Notes: generated by a model not told the origin, from the letters alone. 64,000 bases of DNA from Epiperipatus broadwayi (GCA_028023455.1 JAQFVV010006275.1:1371279-1435278), one strand, 5' to 3'. Positions 13,530 to 26,282 are shown, numbered from the stretch's first letter. Translations and numbers: made by a program.

Positions 13530-13710
13530 ATACTTGGAGTTTAGATGTAACCATAAGGGACTTGAACACAGACTTTTAATCCCCCTTCAGCTATTCGTTT
13601 TATCTCATACATGTATGTAGTCATGTGTATCAATTGTATGAGATGGAGTGGATAGCTGAAGGGATTTGAAAGTCTATGTTCAAGTCCCTTATGGTTACAA
13701 TTCAATATAT
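13530..13710. mobile_element. Family C palindrome, longer copy
   Basis: The arm at 13546-13610 (TGTAACCATAAGGGACTTGA, then CAGACTTT) pairs with 13636-13699 (AAAGTCT...TCAAGTCCCTTATGGTTACA). Arms run about 64 bp around a 25-bp centre. Its left flank (tacttggagttta) is shared with the copy at 11410, showing that the element extends past the hairpin. Non-coding foldback element; related fragments lie at 27160 and 44500. Confidence 0.75.
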
Positions 13711-14589
13711 ATATATATATATTCACGCATAGGCATATATAATTATATTAGCCATTTTATGTTTCATGAACATCATTAGCTAAATATGAAGTAAATTCAT
13801 GCTCAATTGAACTTTCATCAAATAATCTTCTTTGTATATAACTCAATTTACCTTGCAATAGAAATTCTCATGTCTTTGGAAATAGTTAAAAAAGCTAATA
13901 AGATCACTTGTGCTTTGAGCATAATAAAATAAGCAATTGAATGACTTAATTGCTTGGAAGACATAGGTGTGAGTGTTGGAAATGACCAATCTAAGTGAAA
14001 TCTATGAATCTTGGGCTCCAGGGTTCCCCATTCTACCACTATTTCAAATCACACACAGCCTTTGAGTTTAATGAATCAATATATTAAATAATCGAATATT
14101 ACTTGCTTGAGAAATCATATAACATTTGAAAAACAAAAATTGCCAGGTGACCTTCAACAAAGAACTTGTAGCTTTTGAATCTTTCAATTTTAACAAACCA
14201 CACAGGATAATGGAATACTATGTTAAAGAAAAAATAATTATTTTCTATGGCGATTTGTGCCATCAATTTAACACATTTTAATGTAATAGCCTATAAGTAC
14301 ATATTCCATAATATCAACATTACTTATAATGATACTCAAGTATAAGTAGCTATAATCTGTTATGTTATCATAATGGTAAGTCAATATTGGTGGTGATCAA
14401 GCAATTTATTATTGCTTGATATGCAGCATCCATTGCTTAAAGTCTTTTGCGAATTATAAAATATCTGTTCATCAATGTACATACATAGATGTGTGTGAAT
14501 ATTAGTATGTACACTTTTAAAAATCAAAATAGACTGGGGAAAAACATATATTTATATTTTGTACAACTTCTGTAGTATATTTTCTACAT
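13711..14589. other. AT-rich DNA, no gene seen
   Basis: A 63-codon frame on the minus strand (13848-14039) shows no recognisable domain. Nothing else supported. Confidence 0.55.
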
Positions 14590-14880
14590 GAAAACAGTTT
14601 AATAATTAAGGCTTATATAATGAGTGTGCTAATAGCTCTTAAAAAACTTTTCTGAATATCCTTATCCTCAGATTGATTTCTAACTCTGGCATCAGTGAAG
14701 CACTAGTACATTCAGGTATTAGATTAAAAATACTAGGTAAAGCTCCAGCATTTACCTAATTGTTACCTATTAAGTAGAAAATCTGAAAATTTCAGACATC
14801 CATATGTCTTCAAATCCAGCTATTTAACTTAAATAGCCATGTGGGACTGAACTAAGTTCATATACGCCATATATTAATAG
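14590..14880 (-). repeat. Repeat family B, degenerate copy
   Basis: Shares order and sequence with 37091-37380: a block like AATGAGTGTGCTAATAGCTC, a hammerhead-like core on the minus strand (14666-14700), then CAGGTATTAGATTAAAAATAC, TATTAAGTAGAAAAT, TTTCAGACAT and ATCCAGCTAT. It lies just upstream of the palindromic family B copy at 14937, so the two may be one rearranged insertion. Confidence 0.65.
14666..14700 (-). ncRNA. Degenerate hammerhead-like core, family B
   Basis: Minus strand: CTTCA, CTGATG, a shortened stem II region (CCAGAGTT), A-GAAA, TCAATC, TGAGG. Relative to the copy at 15021 it has lost bases in stem II and helix III no longer pairs. Almost certainly inactive. Confidence 0.4.
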
Positions 14881-14936
14881 CTTCAGCAATATAAAATCAC
14901 CAAATCCTCAAGAACAAACAGTAATTGCAAAGAAAT

Positions 14937-15165
14937 CAAGTCATATATCGTGACTTAATTTAATAAGCTTATATTACAAATGTTATATAATGAGCATGCT
15001 AATACCTGAATGTCCTAGCACCTCACTGATGACAGCCAGAGCTAGAAACCAATCTGAGGAGAGGGATATTCAGAAAAACTTGTTAAGAGTTATTAGCATG
15101 CTCATTATATAACATTTGTAGTACAAACTTATTAAATTAAATCGCACGATATATGATCTGATAAG
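14937..15165. mobile_element. Family B palindromic element
   Basis: The left arm 14937-15005 and right arm 15090-15160 are inverted copies (TCATATATCGTGACTTAATT against AATTAAATCGCACGATATATGA; CAAATGTTATATAATGAGCA against its reverse complement). The loop of about 85 nt holds the hammerhead-like core. Similar ends (AAGTCATATAT...CGTGAC) occur near 57530 and 37095. Non-coding. Confidence 0.75.
15021..15059 (+). ncRNA. Hammerhead-ribozyme-like motif, family B
   Basis: In order: helix I strand CCTCA, core CTGATGA, stem II AGC-CAGA-GCT flanked by an unpaired C and A, GAAA, helix III region ACCAAT, cleavage-type base C, and the helix I partner TGAGG. Helix I pairs perfectly over 5 bp. Helix III is damaged here. 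The first pair of stem II (C opposite A) is not the G-C usual in active hammerheads, so activity is doubtful for this copy. Confidence 0.6.
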
Positions 15166-16716
15166 AGTATAGTCTATTATCAGTGATGTATCATCTAAAA
15201 ATGTTTCAAATATCCAAGAATTTAAAAAAAATATTTCTACTACTATGTTTATAAAGATTTAACGGGGGGGGGGGGATATTTTTTTTTGAACACACGTTTT
15301 AAGCATTTGAAAGTATAAAAAGCCCTTTAAAAACTAATTGAAATAATTTCACCATAATTAAATGTCATCTCTTAGACAGGATAATTCTGTTTCCGATAGT
15401 GAGAGAAGACTGAACTCTTTCTTCTATGGTCTCAATCTTAACTGCTTAATAACAGGCTGTTTATGGAAATGGATCAGTTGCAATAAACATTTTAAATAGG
15501 CAACAATCATCGATTAGAACATAAAAGCTCAAAAATCTGCTACAAAATACTTCCTGCTGATGTTCATAGTTTAAATTATAAGTATAGCAAAAAGAAAAAA
15601 AAAAGTTTAATACAAGCCCCAACGTCCATTCATTATTTTTTGACAAACTAAAAAAAAACTACTCGCCAATTAACTGGCATAATAAAAATTAAAAACTCAT
15701 AGCAAGAAGAAAATTTTCTGATCAATAATCAGAAATGGCAGAAATCAACTTGAGTATATATTAGAAACCAAATGTATTTAAAAATAATACTGGTATAGAA
15801 AAAAACTTAATTTTACAACATCAAATTTTGAAAAGTTTAAATTAAAAATATTATAAGATTTACTTGTAAAAGAAAATTTTCACTTTTCCAGTCGAATTCA
15901 AATTGTAAAATATACAAAATGTCTTATTCTTTAAATATTTTGACTTCAAAAGTTTTTCTTCTAATATTTAGAATTATCTACTTTCCTCAAATCTACTATT
16001 TATTATATCTTAAAATATTGCAATAAAATACACATTGATTTAATATTTGAATAAATATATAGCACACACACTTTATGACTATTTTATTTTAGATTAAAAT
16101 AAATAGCAAATTCATCAAGTAAAATGATGGATAACATGATGTGTTATTTGATATCATTTTAGCTATATTTATGTTTTATTTATGCATGTAAGTCTTTCAG
16201 TTTTTAATGCCACCATATTTATTTTGTGCTAAACTGTATTGTTGTTATATTGTTAATTGACAGCTGTGATATCATATTTAAGCTCTTATTAAAGTTCTAT
16301 GTTAGATATAATTTTTATTTTCTATACTGGGTTACACACTTTGTGTATATACATAAATGTCTGGCCACCATAATCAAATATTCATGCCCTAAAATAATAG
16401 ATAACCAGGAAATGTGAATAATGGTAGAATTATAAGGTTAGCAAAAAATGGTGAAAGCAGCCCTTCTAAGAAACAATGGTGGCATTCTTTTCCACTGATT
16501 AAAATTGTGTTGACAAGAAATAAAAGCTGAATTTTGTCAGGTAATCCTTTCTATATATGTTTAAATTTTTACTCTCAAATATGGAGTTTGTGAATTAATG
16601 CCTCATGACAATATGTAAATCTAAGTTACACACATCTACTATTGACTGGCACATAATTTATTATCATGTCAGGAGCATGTGCATGTACCATTACAATGCA
16701 CACATAATTTTTATAA
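15166..16716. other. AT-rich DNA, no gene seen
   Basis: Holds a run of 12 G at 15264-15275, unusual in this AT-rich window. Short frames at 15461-15646 (-) and 16226-16417 (+) have no recognisable motif. Confidence 0.55.
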
Positions 16717-16860
16717 AGTAACAAACTCTGCATATAGTAATGCCACCAAGTGCAAATCATAGTAAGCAATGGATGCCTACTCATCCAATATCCCCAGATT
16801 AGTTGCTAGCTTATTGTTTTCATCAGTGGGAATCATATGATGTTTGGTTAGTTTTATTAC
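16717..16860 (-). repeat. Repeat family A fragment with decayed hammerhead-like core
   Basis: Matches the start of the copy at 27563: GTAACAAACTCTGCATA...CACCAAGTGCAAATCA...CTACTCATCCAATATCCCC. At 16792-16830 on the minus strand the core reads CCCA-CTGATGA...AAGCTA-GCAA-CTAATC-TGGGG, so GAAA has become GCAA. It then jumps to ATCATATGATGTTTGG, the far end of the family, showing an internal deletion. Confidence 0.65.
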
Positions 16861-19800
16861 ATCATTCAATTCAGATCTTTTTTACAGTCAAAACTCTTTT
16901 TAACAAGAATAATTAACCTGTCAGATAAATCACCGAAGAAATAAATAACTCATATAAGTAAAGTAATGTTTTATTAGCTAATGGTTATAATAAAATTATA
17001 TATCAAGCTTTTATTCAAGCCCAAAACAATAAGAAGAAAAAAGCAATTGTTAGAATTTGTATTTCTTATAAAACTACATGCAATATTGGATGTATTGTAA
17101 AATGCTACAATATAGAAACAACATATACTACTTATCAAAAAATTAGTAACATTCTATTCTAAGTCTAAAGATTCAATCTCTCTTAAGGTTCATGGATTTT
17201 ATGAAATTTGATGTGACATTTGTAAAGCTTCTTGTGTAGGTATAAGCAATCATCCTGGCAGTACTAGAAGAGATGAACATCATTACTTTCACATCATGCA
17301 ATGGCTTATATCACAATACTGATTTCTCTGACCCCATCTAGAGGTGACACTCACCAGCAATGTAAGTCATTCAGATACTTAAAAGACCAAATTGTATCAA
17401 CAAAGAAGCTTCCTCCTGTTTGGAAATTTTTTTTTAAAAACATATTACTCTGAAAGATTTTATTTTATTTTTCAAATTTATATATCTGGGTTTTTTTTTT
17501 TTCAATTGATGGAATTTTAACATCGTTATAAATCGTTGTTTACAGCGCCTCTACAACCATCTTTATAATATTCTATTCTTCACTCAATTGATGGCTTATG
17601 TGATCAAACCAAAACATCGCTATATTTATAATAAAAATCATACACGGATGAATCCGAAACTTTATATCTGCAACTCTTGAAATCATCATATCAATATATT
17701 TATAAGAGATAAGTTTTAGCATTATTGCAATTACATGTCCATTAAAATATAAACTTGATTTCTATAAACGTCATTGTTGAAGCTGATAAAGTTAAAAACG
17801 AGCCAATATAACATTTACTTATAATAAAAGTTGATGATATTATCTAAATATTATCTTTTCAATTGATTGAAATATATATAATCAACCACCACTGCTCAAA
17901 CATTTTAAATTAAAATGATCAGGCAAAAACTATCACAGCTAGAAGTTATTTTCCAACTCTGACAAACACTTTCCATTAAATAGGTTTGTCATATTTATTG
18001 TTTATCATTGTTAACAAATCCTCTTTTACAAAATGTTACTGAACTTTGGAAATAAAATAACCATATCCTAAACAATTAAACTTGAGAAAACGAACTAAAA
18101 AAAAGTTATTTGGGTCAGTGTGAGAAAAAGGACTACGTAAAGAGTCTGGGCGAAAAATTTTATTATCGACGATAATTCAATTTTAATTAAACAATGAATT
18201 AATTAAAATATTGAATAATCTAAATAATTGTTTAAAATGATTGCATATTAAAAAAAATAATTAATGCAAATATTAAAACGTTTAACATATTTAGATTGTA
18301 TGCTAATGAAGAAATAAATATATATTTGCAATATAATCAGTTCTATGCAGCTGTAATGTTTATATTTTATTATTATTATTTCGCTATTTGTTTTTCTATT
18401 TATAAAACAAAATTACTTTTTTTTAAAGAAAGCCAATTGCCTTATTAAAATACTTTAAAGAGATTCTCTTGTTCTCTTTATGTTATCTTCTGACAATAGT
18501 TTCTCCATGCTGCTGTGTTTCTAATGGTAACTGATGCGTTTTGTTTCTTTCGATTTAGGAAATATTTAATATTTTACTGCATTTGTATATTTGATGTCTC
18601 ATCTTAGATCAAATTTAAGTAAGCATTTGGACAGATTCACTTTAAATTTTTAGATTTTCTTTTTGTCGATGTTTTCTAAACTTTTACAAAAAGTACGTAC
18701 AAAAATCACATATAACTACACCTGTTTTCAAATTTTGACCTAAAAAAGACAAAAAAAAAAAAAGTAAAAATAAAAAGAAAGAAAAAGATCCAAAAGACAG
18801 AAAAGATTGTCTTTGGAGTCTGTGGAGTCTTTTATGAGTCCATTTTGTCAATTTCAAGGACTTAAAATGCAACTGGTTGAAAAATCCTTTTTCCTGAATT
18901 GATATTTTGTGGGGGCTCACCAGATGCTTTTGGATACCTGGGCTGGGCAGACAGCATTGTGATGGCACTCAGGTGAGGCCATACTTCACACAAGAGAATA
19001 TTACAACTATTGTAAGCCTTGAGCGGATGCTTGAGTAATATAAAGATATACAACAAAAATATGTCAGCAGATTTTACCACACTGCAAATCACATAAGAAG
19101 AGAGAGAGAGAAAAAAGAAATTTTAGTTCAAGTTAAATTAAAAGAGGGTAACAAAGCAGTAAAATGTTTATATATATGTAGTGTGTATGCAAATATATAT
19201 ATATATGCATGTAAAAAAAGAGAAAAATTGACAAAAATAAATATTTTTAATAATTTAAATCAATTTTTGCTTACACTAAAAAAATTTAAATGGGAGGAAG
19301 GATTCGTTCGTAATTTTTATTCTAAGATGGCAAAAAATTCTATCTATTCATTTAACCATACATCTCTATGTATTATATACAGAGATTGGACTAAATATTA
19401 GGGATAGCAGCAAATTGACATTGTATTTTTGGCTAATAGCATAAAAATATAACCACATACTAAAGTCACTCTCTTTCTTTTATAGACTGAACCCATGAAA
19501 TATATGGAACTGATGGCAGACTTAAGATCAGTTTCATAGACCAATGAAAAGAAATTGTCATGATGTGGACACAAAAATGGCTGGAATCATTTGTGTCAAA
19601 ACTGATATCTGTTTAATGCATCAATAATGACAATATTGATGGTGCTGACTGCATTCACTAAAGATGATAGTGAAATGTGATAAAACCTAATTGGGTTTGA
19701 GTATTATTGCTTATTTAAAAGGAGTGGTTAATATGATGAAGAACTGCAGCCAAAAATTATAAAACCATAGTGCAGAAAGTTTTTTTAAAGCTCAACATTG

Positions 19801-20299
19801 ACCTGAATATTTCCAAAGTCTACCAAAACAAAATGAACTTCACAAAAAAAGTAATTATAACTAGGCTGCCATTTTGTTTTTTAATGGAAATGTTATAGTG
19901 CAACCATGTAATAATATAAATATTGGTAAATGGATGACTGGAAACATATATAGTCACATAAAAATTATTAACAAAGCTTCTTATTATGATCATGAGATTA
20001 TAGTGATTAAGGCAAAAATAAAAATTAATGATATTTTTTTAATCCAATTCTTATTACTCTGAATTATTGTTTGTATATCATGAGAATATTTTATGTTTTA
20101 TTTCGTGATGCAAATATACTTCAAACAATATTGATATCTTCTAATATATTAATGTATAATGCACATAATAAAATATTGATTTGAAATACAATTCATACAT
20201 TAAATTATCTATCTTCTAAGCCTATCAATATATAGCTAGGTATAACCAATCAAATCTTCAAGATTTCAGCACAATCTTGGAATATTTGGCTGGTGTGAT
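16861..20299. other. AT-rich DNA with one GC-richer patch
   Basis: No gene supported. At about 18860-19030 the composition is noticeably less AT-rich. On the minus strand it has a 76-codon frame and possible splice-like signals (CAG before GTATCC; CTG before GTGAGC). It could be a lone exon or an unrecognised repeat. I identify no domain. Confidence 0.45.
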
Positions 20300-20945
20300 A
20301 TATTCATATATTAATTAAACACCACATAAATATATAGTAGATTAACATAATTTTACTTCTGCTGTCTACATAAATTTATTATCTTTATGTAATATTTAAT
20401 GAAAAATCAACTAACATCTTAAAAGATATTTGTTTGTCAATAAATCTGATATCATCAGCTTCTTGGGAGACCAATTAAAATTACATCAAACAGCAACTCA
20501 TTCTATATTTAAATGCTCTCATAATGTTCAATCTTATATTAATTTTTGTGTGAATTAGAGCAACAATTAAACATTAATTAATAATGCAATGTTTATAATC
20601 AAATTCATTTTTAAATAACTTTATTGTCAAAAAAATGTAAATAAGTAAATATTAATTAATTTAAATACCACGTAAATTTGTAATATATCCTCTTTATTTT
20701 ACTTACACTTTTTATAAAAATTTATTGTCTTTTATATGACAATGTTTGATGAAAGCATATATTTCTGTTAATGAAGTTGACATCATCAGCTGTCACATCA
20801 TACATAGCAAGTCAATGTCTATTTCAATATACTCACAACATTTTTGAACATATATTTTAGTCATAATTTAATTAAGGCTTCTTTTGTAACAGCTTAATTT
20901 TAATAACAAGTCAGCATTTATAATCAAATTCATTTTTAAATAATC
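20300..20945 (+). repeat. Diverged tandem duplication, period about 325 bp
   Basis: Two units follow one another. Both contain ATACCAC/ACACCAC-TAAAT, a TTTACTT...T block, AAATTTATT-TCTTTATATGA-like sequence, GA-ATCATCAGCT, and end with the identical TTTATAATCAAATTCATTTT plus TAAATAA (20592 and 20917, offset 325). Non-coding; an old two-copy tandem repeat. Confidence 0.65.
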
Positions 20946-23434
20946 TTGTTTTTAATTCATTTTGGCATCTCAATTTTTATATAAACTTTAATTAAGACAC
21001 ATTATAATTTTTAAACTGTCTTTTTTTTTATAGTAGTTATAATTTGTTAAATTAATTTTGATTTTTATTGATTTCTAAGAGAGTTTTTTAACAATGGATA
21101 TTACAGTGAAGCAATAAAAAACATGATAAGTACCTTTAATATAAAATTAAAGGCTGCTCCATAGCACTTGCGAACATCATCATCATTGTCATTAGTAGTC
21201 ACATGAAAACAAGTATAGTCATTGAAAGTATAGAAGATAAAACAAGGTTAGAAGGACAATCAATAAAAAATTAAAAATGAGTTTTGCAATGACTTCCCAA
21301 ATTAATCCACACAACACAAATATGTCTGCATGTATCGCATATTGGCTTTTCAATTATTATTTTTGTTTGACATTTTGCTATACATTCTTCCAATTTTTTC
21401 TGCTACTTAAATTTCATTTTTGGAAAGACTTTTTAGAGAAATATTTAAAGCAACATAAAATAATGACAAATCAAGGAATAATGATTGCTAATATATTTTT
21501 TAAAAAAAACTAAAAAAGAGAAAGCAATTTAAAAAACAAAAGAGGGAAGGACATACATACTGTAATGACTATAAACTGAGACAAACGCAAATAGTACATT
21601 TAGCTTAAATAAGCATAAAACTAAGCAGGGTTTTAGCATTGAATAAAGATTTTAAAATTATACCAAGGCAATCTTAGAATTGAATAAATGGTACAGACAA
21701 AGTAAAATAAATACTTTAACTGTATCATAGTAACATATGCGAGCCTAAAAAATAATAAATAAATGCAAGTTTGGAAAACAGTAAAAGAAATGATAGTATT
21801 GAATAATATCTACTATTCATTTAATGAGTAATAATACCTTGATTCTATACAAAAAGGGGAAGGGGGTATAAAAACAACTTTTGGAATTTTCCAAGACTGG
21901 AAATTGATATAATATTAAGTATTTGTTAATCACAGAGAGTGTTGTACAAATTTTTTTAGTACATGTTCATGGAGTCAATTTAGTTAGAGATTTCACTCTT
22001 ATAGATGTGGATGGTTGTGGTGAGTGGTGGAGGGGGAGGTTCATAGGGAATTTTAGTCATTTAAAAAATGTAAGACTAAATATATATCTTTAAAGATAGA
22101 TGAGTTGTGGGGAAAACAATAATTGACGATCAAAATTTCTTATAAAAATTCATTTAACCAAACTGTAAATTATGCATAAAGATTTAACACAATGTTAAAT
22201 CTATTGCAAAATATTATTTAGAAAACAATGTTTTAATTAGAAAAAGAAAGCTTAAAGAGGCATGAACTACAGCCAAAGACAAGTACACATTAAATAAAAA
22301 AAGAAGTTAGCATCCTTCTACCTAAAAATTGACCTCTCTAACAAAATCTACATAGATTTGAATAAAAAAATTAATAAATTTAATTTATGCAAATCCAACA
22401 AACGATATAAAAATACAGATAATATTAAATGTTAGCTAAATTAAGTCATAAAACTATGATTATGATACTGCAAGTATCATTTAGCTAGAATAAAGAGATT
22501 TAAAACAATAAAAGCCATTTCTATTTAAATGTTTAAACATTGAAAAAGTAATAAACAACTAACATTTGAAAAACAAAAATGGTTTTTGAAAATCAGCCTA
22601 TGCAAGTGGGAAAATTAGCTTCCGAGTTCCAGAAAACATGTTTTTGATAAATAGGGAAGGTCGAGTTTTAAGAATAATACAAGCCAGTATAAAAAAATTT
22701 AACAAATATTCACTTCATATCAGAACAGAAGATGTCAGTAACTAGACATTGAACTAAACATTCTAATTTTCATAATAAAATTATATTTATTACCTGTTCA
22801 TCATAGTCAACTTAAAATATGAAAGCTATGAAAAATACTTACCAATATATTCTTTATATAATGATGAGAAGTCAAATTCATGCTTCTAGCTGTACCAGAA
22901 AGTCTGGATAAAGATCATTAGATATTGTTGATTGTCATCTTCTATCATTGTAGTCCTGGGAAAGAAGGATGATTTGCCTAAATCTAGCATAGTTTTAAAG
23001 GTAGCATGTCATTTACAATGCACAAGAATATGTTGACCTTACCCAAAGATAATTTACTTTATTATCTTAATGTTTTCCTATAATGGTTAAGACTTGAATC
23101 TAATAAAAAAATTTACAAATTAAGCTCCAAATTATCAATTGTGAAGACAACCATATTTTGGAATCCCAAAAAACTTAAAATATTTGATGCCTGTCAACCA
23201 GTTATAAAGATGGTAATGTTGTGGAAAATAAATGAAATTGGAAATGCATGATGGATACTTAAGTTACAGAGAGAATCAGACCAATTAATGAAATAGTAAA
23301 AATAATATTTATTTCAAATTATACATAAGGTATTTAATAGTAATGAGTAAAATTTATAAATACTTTATCTCTGTGATGACATCCTCATTTCCACAATTTT
23401 ATGCTTGTTACATAATTGAAATGGACTCGAAAAA
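20946..23434. other. AT-rich DNA, no gene seen
   Basis: No recognisable domain in short frames such as 21277-21513. The 3' end may include undetected upstream parts of the PLE remnant that starts at 23435; I could not align any reverse-transcriptase motifs there. Confidence 0.5.
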
Positions 23435-24247
23435 ATGAAGACAACTATAACAACGTCAAATTTTTCAATTTGTATATTCAACAAAACATGGGCTCATTCA
23501 ACTACAAAATTGTCATCAAACCTCTCTATAAACAGTTTCATATACCCAAAATATGTTAGACTAACAGAGCAAAAACTTGCAAGGCTTAAGACAGTCTTAT
23601 TTAGAAATTTTTACCTGTGCAAATGCAAGTCCAACTGTAAAAATAATATTGACATGTACATATCTGACCTGTGCAACATTGGATTTAAGTTTTCACCTCT
23701 TATTCAAACTGTCAAGAACTTTTATTATAAAATGTGATACCCACCCCTAATAACCAATGATATACCTTGGCTGTCTCTTCCCTACATACTCAAAGTTACT
23801 CATTTGAGTCATAAAATTATCACTCCTATCCACTGAATTGGACTCCGCACTCCTCTTCCTTTGTATCAGTTGATCAATAATTCTTAAAAGATAGACTACC
23901 ATCAGATCTTCATTCTCAAATTATATATAAAATCAAATGCCAAGATTCTTCCTGCCCATTTGTTCACTATGCTGAATCTCGGACCAACCTGTCTACTTAA
24001 TTCACTCAGCATAAATACAGGTATAACTGGGAAAAACCACATTCAGATACTAAATCTGTTTTTCAAGCATTTCACTAATTCTGGCCATCAATTTGAGCCC
24101 ACACATTTCAATGTTGTCTTCACAGAAGGCAATGACACTAAGAAAAATATCAAGAAGATTTGGCACATTTCCAATGACAATTATGTGATCAGTAGGAAAG
24201 GATCCCACATTCCTCTTTCCAAAAAGTGGCTTGCTCTAACAAATTAA
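23435..24247 (+). pseudogene. Penelope-like retroelement remnant (linker and GIY-YIG endonuclease region)
   Basis: A broken PLE coding region. The first frame (23435-23737) contains RLTEQKLARLKTVLFRNFY, resembling the stretch after the reverse transcriptase in PLEs. A middle part holds LSLPYILKVT. At about 23925-24010 a frame reads YKIKCQDSSCP, then HYAESRTNLST and TQHK, matching the Y-x-I-x-C, GIY-YIG and R-x(3)-H order of PLE endonucleases, with stops inside. After a frame change, 24055-24247 gives H-x(3)-SGHQFE and a terminal KKW. Full PLEs encode a reverse transcriptase plus this nuclease; here no reverse transcriptase is detectable. Clearly dead, and diverged from the PLE at 25.8-26.6 kb. 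Confidence 0.65.
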
Positions 24248-25592
24248 TGCACTATGCAAATAATGTGCTAATTTTTTAGTTTTTAAATAGTGTCTTCTCT
24301 GTTACAAGCATTATTAGTTTATATCAATTATCTGTCAAAAGCATGCTAATCACTACAGTATTTTTATTGTTAATAAAGCTTTGCTTTTAATACAGTTTTT
24401 GTGTTAGTGTCTACAATATATACATATTAGATATTTGAAATACCTGTAAGAAAATTATATTTCAGTTCTGAAAATAATTGAATGAAAACATATTGGTTAT
24501 AATTTTTTGCTGAATGTATTTGAGTGTATGAAGGTTTTTTTTCCTTAGTTTTTTTTTCCAGCATTCCCTCTCAGTGTTGAAATAATAGTAAAGAAACTAT
24601 TACCATTTCTGATGGAACTATAATAACTAAAACTTAGAATATTGTAGATAATAACTTCATATCTATTGATGGATAATACAAAATTAGTTAACATTAAATT
24701 ACCTTTTAATAATATATCAAAGCATGTACACTAGTTCAAACTCCATAACAAGTATATTTATAATAATGGTATGTTCATATTTATGTTTGTGTGTATTCCT
24801 TACTTTAATAATATATGTTTTTAGCAAATTAACTTAGCCTATTATCATTTTAATCTTGTTTATTTCCCACATGCCATTGTCATTCTCAGTATTTATGGTC
24901 TCTACAAACCACAACTAGGGACTATAATAAAAACTAGAAATATGGAAGGCTCAAATCAAGATAACCCTTCATTTGGAGATATACTCATTATTATGGCCTG
25001 CATCATGGATCATTGCAAATAAAAGCTATCTTTTATATATGATATCTTTGTTCCAGAATTTTTTGGATAAAATGATATATCCAGAAATGCAATCAGTACT
25101 GTGAAAAAACTTTTTAATAAAGAAACCTTAATGGTTTGAGTACTTACTTTGATTATCATCAGTAACTTAATAATAGAAAATAGATTAAATATACTTATTT
25201 ATGTTTATTGAAATAGGAAAAGGCAAAATGCATATTTAGAGTTTCATTAAACCCAAAGACTTAGAAACTGACAGTTTCATGAATGGTCCACATTAGCATC
25301 AAGCACCATTTATCTATAGTAAATTTGAATGTGTTTGACTTTAATAATTGTGCAAATATAATTTATCCAAATTTATATTTTACTACATTTGGCAAATCAA
25401 CTTGCAGTTACAGCTAACCTACTTTGTACTGCCTCCTATTTAAATAAAATTCCTCTATCATTCTCCTTTATAATATGTACATATGTGCACAAAAATGCAT
25501 AGGATGTCCAAAATAGCACTATAAATATACCATTTAGAAATTATATGCATGCTTATCTCATTTAGACATCTTCTATCAGATTTTTTTTGTTT
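24248..25592. other. AT-rich DNA between two PLE remnants
   Basis: No gene seen and no repeat ends recognised. Parts may be 3' flanking sequence of the 23.4-kb PLE. Confidence 0.5.
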
Positions 25593-25678
25593 GCTTTAAT
25601 ATATATATATATAATATACAAATCAATATATATATGCTTTAATATATATATATATAATATACAAATCAATATATATAT
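25593..25678 (+). repeat. 43-bp tandem duplication at the PLE edge
   Basis: The unit beginning GCTTTAATATATATATATAT is repeated exactly at offset 43 (25593 and 25636). Its second copy overlaps the outer edge of the PLE inverted repeat, so the duplication probably arose after insertion. Confidence 0.8.
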
Positions 25679-25812
25679 CAAAATACAGTACAATTTACAT
25701 AAATTATATTATTTTTAGAAGTACTTTCGACTATACATTTTGTAGCCTTTATCAACAATATAACATTGAACAATCAAAATGAGACAACCCTTAACAATAC
25801 CCATAGTTCAAT

Positions 25813-26185
25813 TCAGATTTTCCACAATTCTGTTATCTTAACATTTGATGACTGGTGATTCATTAACATTTGACGATTTCTTGAAATCAACATAGCCTCT
25901 TTTATTTTACGTTCATTATGACAACATTCAATTTGAATAATTTTCATATTTTTATAATCAAATTTAAATCCATATTGACAAGATTTATTATGATCAAATA
26001 TAACAGATGATGAAGGTTTATTTACATCTATTCCAGATTGTTTCTCTTTTTGAATTCTGTTATATAAAAGCATATGCTCTTTTATTCTCTTCTCAAATGT
26101 ACACTTAGATTCACAGGTGTAATGTAAGCCATATCCACATATCAATCTAAATATAATAGAATTTTGATTAAACTTTGAATTTTAG
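25813..26185 (-). pseudogene. PLE GIY-YIG endonuclease fragment, left inverted copy
   Basis: A 110-codon open frame plus about 12 in-frame codons upstream of its ATG. The nuclease start reads ICGYGLHYTCESKCTFEKR followed by IKEHM. The mirror copy has QYIGES at the YIG position, so this copy has lost the YIG motif (HYTCES). Further on come DHNKSCQYGFKFDYKNMKII and ERKIKEAM, matching the H-x-F-D and E-x(3)-I parts of PLE nucleases. It would be the C-terminus of a reverse transcriptase-endonuclease protein; the reverse transcriptase part is missing, so it is a 5'-truncated dead copy. Confidence 0.8.
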
Positions 26186-26282
26186 AGTTATTAAGTAATC
26201 TATTTATGTTATTTGTTGAGAAAAAGGCAATATAACACAAACCATTATAAATTCTTCTAATAAACTTCAAAATTCAAAGTTT

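Noticed and set aside
13530-13726. 61-codon minus frame over family C
   Set aside because: It is the translation of a foldback repeat.
18684-18968. 94-codon minus frame with a Phe/Leu run that mimics a membrane segment
   Set aside because: The run is the translation of a poly-A/GA tract; no real transmembrane gene is supported.
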